Source of the DNA: Fidelibacterota bacterium
GTDB lineage: Bacteria > Fidelibacterota > Fidelibacteria > Fidelibacterales > Fidelibacteraceae
Reading direction: 5' to 3'
NCBI GenBank assembly: GCA_016937825.1
Contig: JAFGVT010000041.1
Location: forward strand, 1 to 10,408
Length of the DNA: 10,408 nucleotides
Made by a program: the position numbers and the translations under genes. Under the pieces are notes generated by a model. That model searched no databases, had not been told where the DNA came from, and worked only from the letters and a program-made list of their open reading frames with translations. Within the stretch, counting starts at the first letter, position 1, and each line of letters opens with the position of its first letter. Positions 8,101-10,408 of this stretch are shown one piece after another.

Positions 8101-8159
8101 ACGATCCCTGTCCCTGCGGCAGCGGGAAGAAATACAAGAACTGCCACGGGCAGGTGTGA
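5154..8159 (+). CDS. secA: Preprotein translocase ATPase SecA
   Basis: This 1001-residue SecA is the ATP-driven motor that pushes unfolded preproteins through SecYEG. All core features are intact: Walker A MKTGEGKT (143-150), VNDYLAERDAEWMG (172-185), GTNNEFGFDYLRDNM (218-232), DEVD Walker B (250-253), TPLIISGP (262-269) opening the preprotein cross-linking domain, IVDEFTGR (464-471), TNMAGRGTDI (633-642) and RIDNQLRGRSGRQGDPG (666-682) of NBD2, LLEYDDVMNQQR (743-754), and WKEHLYELDQIKEGVGLQAYAQKDP (867-891). A Q/P/G-rich linker (928-970) leads to the zinc-binding tail with C986, C988, C997 and H998. It is about 100 residues longer than E. coli SecA (901), mainly in the cross-linking domain (about 270-460). 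The loop after GRGTDI is very short, as in Bacteroidetes-type SecA. Weak GAGGGA about 11 nt upstream overlaps the end of nusB, suggesting coupled translation. Confidence 0.98.
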   Translation: MIFDKLLIKLFGTASDRYLKKVTGIIAEVNAACESMNAMSDDDLRKRTREMIAQIAQRREAAKAEAEAGNTAPETVDAAIFEAEQAALNELKTEAFGMVKQVCKRLVGTTVHVVGHDLVWNMVPFDVQILGADVLHEGNIAEMKTGEGKTLVATMPIFLNALTKRGVHVVTVNDYLAERDAEWMGVIYRFLGLSVGKILNSMPPNTRKEEYACDIVYGTNNEFGFDYLRDNMAVRHEYMVQRGHYYAIVDEVDSVLVDEARTPLIISGPVQSNSHERYKNLRPQVERLVRAQKTKVNALLDEIANTPDDKEHELALGTLLLQVQHGEPKNPRFLKLMQQADIQDKLFRTENYYMQEKRLHEVDDMLLYAIDEKSHTIVISDEGRKVLNPEDPEYFVIPDIGEEFVRIDDDPVLSAEDKTREKAEVQKKHGQKSEMIHNITQLLRAYALYEKDVEYVVKDGKVLIVDEFTGRILPGRRYSDGLHQAIEAKERVRIEGENQTLATITLQNYFRMYDKLAGMTGTAATEASEFEQIYNLQVISIPTNQPVVRIDHDDQIYKSRQAKHQAIVNEIAACFKKGQPVLVGTISVEISEMLSKNLKRAGIPHNVLNAKQHQREAEIVSLAGQPGAVTIATNMAGRGTDIKITDEVRERGGLKIIGTERHESRRIDNQLRGRSGRQGDPGESVFFISLEDDLMRLFGNLKGNALLDAIPDDEVIAMPMMTRMIERAQKRVEERNFGIRKHLLEYDDVMNQQREVIYDRRAYALEGGNLQKEIETMLEDYVRSTVEEQTADNNPDNWQWDELRQEMLSVLMCDIPSQTENITRDELIGHFMKQGRETYQRKLSLFPPDVMRDFERWAYVNSIDGLWKEHLYELDQIKEGVGLQAYAQKDPLLIYKSEAFESFRNLLSLINKTTLRLLYRTEIQLREEPRPPMHQPLQVQQAQSQNMGFAGGGAGAPLPPQPKVPQAGKTEPIRRDHPKVGRNDPCPCGSGKKYKNCHGQV

Positions 8160-8165
8160 TCTTTC

Positions 8166-8195
8166 GTAAGACGTGAGACGTAAGACGTGAAACGT
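8166..8195. repeat. Tandem heptamer repeat, GTRARAC x4
   Basis: Just after the secA stop there are four perfect-register heptamers: GTAAGAC, GTGAGAC, GTAAGAC and GTGAAAC, followed by GT. Every unit junction forms the self-complementary tetramer ACGT, giving ACGT at 8171, 8178, 8185 and 8192. A weaker second tract follows 45 bp later. Degenerate heptamer tracts of this kind are known from intergenic DNA in several bacterial groups (the cyanobacterial STRRs are an analogue); their role is unclear. Confidence 0.8.
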
Positions 8196-8240
8196 CCGCC
8201 AACCGACCTGTGCGTAGATGTAAGCTTGGCGCGGGCTGGC

Positions 8241-8265
8241 AAGACGTAAATCGTAAGATATAAAG
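8241..8265. repeat. Second, decayed heptamer tract (AAGAC GTAAATC GTAAGAT ATAAAGA)
   Basis: The same 7-bp period reappears after a 45-bp spacer as AAGAC, GTAAATC, GTAAGAT and ATAAAGA. It has more substitutions than the first tract, as expected for an older or eroded array. The intervening DNA (8196-8240) is not repetitive apart from CGCCAA (8197-8202) and TTGGCG (8226-8231), a 6-bp inverted repeat with a 23-nt loop. Confidence 0.5.
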
Positions 8266-8272
8266 AGGGCGA

Positions 8273-8296
8273 GGTATCGAATTTTAAATCAATACC
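8273..8296 (-). terminator. Possible hairpin at the 3' end of the lipocalin transcript
   Basis: Read on the minus strand, GGTATTGA and TCGATACC form an 8-bp stem (one G-U pair) around an 8-nt AT-rich loop, about 60 nt past the lipocalin stop. It is followed by TCGCCCTCTTTATATC, which is pyrimidine-rich but not a clean U-tract. The stem pairs better in the minus-strand RNA (G-U) than in the plus-strand RNA (A-C mismatch), which favours a role for the leftward transcript. A canonical rho-independent terminator is not met. Confidence 0.25.
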
Positions 8297-8354
8297 GAGC
8301 CGGATCAGCCGGAGGTCGTGAAGACAATCCTCCCCAAGTTCAGCCGTTTTCCCT

Positions 8355-8891
8355 TTATTGCGGATAGATCAGCGCCGAAGTATCGTAGCCGTATCCTTCG
8401 GCGATGCTTTTCAGGCGGGCGAAAACGTTTGGGTCCATTTGCGGCGTGCGCGAGAGGAACCACAGGTATTTCGTGGAACTGCCCGCGACGAGCACCCACT
8501 GGTAATTGACCTCATCCAGAGCGATCATATTGTAATCGGCATAAAAGGGTCCGAAAAATGAGACTTTGAGCCTGCCGGGCTCCGCGGGATCCGGCAAAAC
8601 GGCCTTGCCCCGGGCCTGCGTGAACTTGCCGCCGGGTTTGATGCCGGAATTCAGGACCTGCACACGCGTGCGGCCCTGCCTGTCTGGTTCAAGAAGCGTG
8701 TAATTGGCGGTCGTTTTGGTCATGCCCTTTTCAAAGCTGACCTCAAGGCGGGCGTATTCATACCAGGTCCCCAGGTATTTCCCGAGGTCCACCTTTTCCG
8801 CCGTTTTCATGTTTCGGGAAAAATCCGCAAATTCCATCGTACCGCACCCCATGATGATCAATGATAATGCCAGAAGCAACACCTTTTTCAT
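8355..8891 (-). CDS. blc: Blc-type bacterial lipocalin, outer-membrane lipoprotein
   Basis: This 178-residue protein is a bacterial lipocalin. Residues 1-15 are a lipoprotein signal with a slightly atypical lipobox IIMGC, so C16 is the predicted acylated residue. G17 at +2 is compatible with outer-membrane sorting under the rule known from enterics. Lipocalin signatures are YLGTWYEYARLE (39-50, the GxW motif of the first strand), KVSFFGPFYADYNMIALD (109-126), YQWVLVAGS (130-138) and YLWFLSRTP (142-150), ending in GYDTSALIYP as in Blc. E. coli Blc is expressed in stress and stationary phase and binds fatty acids and lysophospholipids; a role in membrane lipid maintenance is inferred from that family knowledge. 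AAGGAA lies 6 nt before the start. It is 59 bp downstream of the lamin-tail gene and might be co-transcribed or have its own promoter in that AT-rich gap. Confidence 0.93.
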   Translation of the reverse strand: MKKVLLLALSLIIMGCGTMEFADFSRNMKTAEKVDLGKYLGTWYEYARLEVSFEKGMTKTTANYTLLEPDRQGRTRVQVLNSGIKPGGKFTQARGKAVLPDPAEPGRLKVSFFGPFYADYNMIALDEVNYQWVLVAGSSTKYLWFLSRTPQMDPNVFARLKSIAEGYGYDTSALIYPQ

Positions 8892-8950
8892 TGTATGTTC
8901 CTTTTTTAAGAAAGTAAGTTAAAGAAGCTAAACATTATTTACAAAGGTAT
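8892..8950 (-). promoter_or_regulatory. AT-rich 59-bp gap, possible lipocalin promoter
   Basis: This gap between the lamin-tail stop and the lipocalin start is clearly more AT-rich than its flanks. On the minus strand TTGTAA (8940-8945 region) and TAACTT are about 17 nt apart upstream of the lipocalin ribosome binding site. The -10 match is poor. I see no terminator hairpin for the lamin-tail gene here, so read-through into the lipocalin gene is also possible. Confidence 0.2.
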
Positions 8951-10408
8951 TTATCGTATGGCAAATGTTTTGCGCAGAGACAGGGACCCGCCTTCGTGAT
9001 CGTGCAGCACCGCGCACAGCAGGTAAAGTCCGCGCGCCGGATATGATCCGTTCTGCGTTTTCCCGTCCCAGAAGATCAGGGCAGAGGGCTGAGAGAACAG
9101 GGATCGTTCCATCCTGAAAACCGTCTGCCCGGCGGCATTGAAGCAATACAGCTCGCAGCAGGACAACGGCGTTTCCGAATCGACCGTGATCTGAAGGGCG
9201 GCATCCGCTCCCGGCTGAAAGATCTCGGGAAAAACGGACAGGGCATAACGCTGTCCGGGCAGCGGGGTGACGCTGTTCCGCACGCCGGGGCTCATGCCGC
9301 CTTCCGCCACGCTTGCCAGCCAAAGGCCGGGATCGTCCGACGGGAGGGTTTCGGCCTGTTTTTCGAGACTTCGGCCGGGTTGCAGTCCGGGATGGTCGCG
9401 CAGATCAAAACGGTCCATTTCCCGCCCCCGGGGATCGTACAAAACAAGAAGCGCGCCCCCATTCGGCAGGGCGGGAAAGGAAGCGAAGGACAAGCGGCGG
9501 CTCAGCGGCACCTGAAGGACGGGATCGTCCGCGTCGCAGATCACGGTAAAGCCCGTGCCTGCGGTTCCCGACAGGATCAGCCGGGCGTTGTTCACCCCGA
9601 TCGTCCAGTTTTCAAGATCGCAGTCCGCCTGTGTGCCGAAAAGCTCTATGAACTCCGCCTGTCCGTAGGTGTCCGAAGGATTGGTCATCACTTCATTGAA
9701 GCGCAGCGGCGGATCGGAGGGATCAAAGGGGGCATAGTAACGAAACATGCCCGAGCAGCGTGCGGTATCTTCCGTAGCGAACCGGCAGGCGTGCGTTCCC
9801 GGCACGAACAGAATGGACGTATCGGGAAAACACAGAACCGTATCGCCGGGGAGGGTTGGGGGGAGTGCCAGGGTCTGCGATCCTGAGGATGTTGATAAGA
9901 ACAGCGACTGTTCTTCCATCGGGGAATAGCCGTCGTTGACCAAATGAAGGCAGAGTGTTTCGGATACGGGTAAAAACATATTTTCCTCAAGGCATCGAAG
10001 ATGGTGCATGCGGCGCCGGGTACGGTTCATGCTGCCGGGGGAGCCCGTAACGGAATATTCCCAGTTGGCGGCACCTCGCATTTCCAGCGAAGTGTCTACC
10101 AGCAGCATGGCACAGTCATCGGGAATATCCCAGGTGCTGTCATAGCGGAGATCGCATATGAGCGGGCCGGAGGGGCCCGAAAGACGGATGATGTCCTCAC
10201 CGTTGTTCAAACCGCGCCATGCCGCCGGATAGATCACATTATTCACAAAAGGAAAGTCGTCGTGAAAAGATGCGGACTGCGCCGCCACGACAAAGGAATC
10301 CGGCATCAGGACATAGTCACAGTTGAGAGAGATCTCGCCGGTCATGTCCGCGATCCGCAGCCCGCGCATCTGAACGGGAAGCAACGCGCGTGAAAATAAT
10401 TCGATATA
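8951..10408 (-). CDS. Lamin-tail-domain surface protein with C-terminal FlgD-like Ig domain (5' end outside window)
   Basis: The frame is open to the right edge of the window, so the N-terminus is missing; 485 residues are visible. The first visible residues YIELFS followed by MRGLRIADMTGEISL are the inside of a lamin tail domain (LTD), which ends near residue 129 with WEYSVTGSPGSMNR. Residues about 135-235 look like an Ig-like beta sandwich. A second LTD runs from RFNEVMTNPS (about 236) with AEFIELFG and DLENWTI to GGMSPGVRNS (about 380), each LTD showing the usual 'rSLE...p.W..s...SPG..N' close. The C-terminus (388-485) resembles the FlgD-like/T9SS-style sorting Ig domain: FPEIFQPG, LYCFNAAGQTVF, FWDGKTQNG, RGLYLLCAV. 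Such proteins are usually secreted or surface-bound, and the missing part may hold a catalytic domain or further LTDs. The gene lies upstream of the lipocalin gene on the same strand. Confidence 0.85.
   Translation of the reverse strand, partial: YIELFSRALLPVQMRGLRIADMTGEISLNCDYVLMPDSFVVAAQSASFHDDFPFVNNVIYPAAWRGLNNGEDIIRLSGPSGPLICDLRYDSTWDIPDDCAMLLVDTSLEMRGAANWEYSVTGSPGSMNRTRRRMHHLRCLEENMFLPVSETLCLHLVNDGYSPMEEQSLFLSTSSGSQTLALPPTLPGDTVLCFPDTSILFVPGTHACRFATEDTARCSGMFRYYAPFDPSDPPLRFNEVMTNPSDTYGQAEFIELFGTQADCDLENWTIGVNNARLILSGTAGTGFTVICDADDPVLQVPLSRRLSFASFPALPNGGALLVLYDPRGREMDRFDLRDHPGLQPGRSLEKQAETLPSDDPGLWLASVAEGGMSPGVRNSVTPLPGQRYALSVFPEIFQPGADAALQITVDSETPLSCCELYCFNAAGQTVFRMERSLFSQPSALIFWDGKTQNGSYPARGLYLLCAVLHDHEGGSLSLRKTFAIR

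Noticed and set aside
8166..8265. Heptamer tract as a CRISPR array
   Set aside because: Units are 7 bp and contiguous; there are no 20-40 bp repeats with unique spacers and no cas genes.
8300..8333. CCGG ATCAG CCGG and GGAGG...CCTCC hairpins as a secA terminator
   Set aside because: Stems of only 4-5 bp with long loop or no T-tract on either strand.
9380..9886. 168-codon plus-strand frame within the lamin-tail gene
   Set aside because: Arg/Gly-rich shadow of a GC-biased gene on the opposite strand, with no initiation signal.
10382..10384. TTG as the start codon of the lamin-tail gene
   Set aside because: The frame continues open to the window edge with YIELFS, a typical lamin tail domain motif, so the true start is outside the window.

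Overview
The window looks like ordinary chromosomal DNA (roughly 50-55% GC by eye) from a Gram-negative bacterium of the FCB superphylum. The main evidence is SecA. After its GRGTDI motif it has the short loop (TDIKITDEVRERGGLKIIGTE) that I recall from Bacteroidetes-type SecA, in place of the long proteobacterial insert. It also has an enlarged region between the ISGP and IVDEFTGR motifs. Most starts are preceded by good Shine-Dalgarno sequences, which is less typical of Bacteroidota proper. An FCB lineage outside the classical Bacteroidota is therefore plausible (Cloacimonadota, Marinimicrobia, Fibrobacterota or similar), but the phylum cannot be settled from this sequence. Lipobox and signal-peptide proteins, a Blc-type lipocalin and a lamin-tail surface protein all fit a cell with an outer membrane.

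Layout. Positions 1-420 (minus) hold the 5' part of a small cytoplasmic hypothetical protein with two similar halves. It is divergent from a secreted phospholipase D superfamily protein at 625-1833 (plus), which resembles the animal PLD3/PLD4 and poxvirus branch. Converging on that gene with a 5 bp gap is a minus-strand unit transcribed from about 4.44 kb down to 1839. It comprises a possible 34-residue small ORF (4333-4437), an unrecognised exported 529-residue protein (2747-4336), and a secreted GH16-like jelly-roll protein (1839-2726, GTG start). Divergent from this unit is a housekeeping pair, nusB (4691-5146) and secA (5154-8159), 7 bp apart. The spacer after secA carries a tandem heptamer repeat and a hairpin. 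The right end holds two minus-strand genes: a Blc-like lipocalin lipoprotein (8355-8891), and upstream of it a lamin-tail-domain surface protein (8951-10408) that runs off the window edge.

How the genes fit together. nusB and secA serve transcription antitermination and protein export. Five of the other gene products carry, or in the truncated lamin-tail case probably carry, export signals: PLD-like, GH16-like, the 529-residue protein, lipocalin and lamin-tail protein. The window is thus rich in cell-envelope functions. I see no direct functional link between them beyond the probable operon at 1839-4437. There is no tRNA, rRNA, CRISPR array, transposase or phage gene. The observations most worth following are the PLD3/4-like bacterial protein, the orphan 529-residue/GH16-like pair with its coupled small ORF, and the heptamer repeat.
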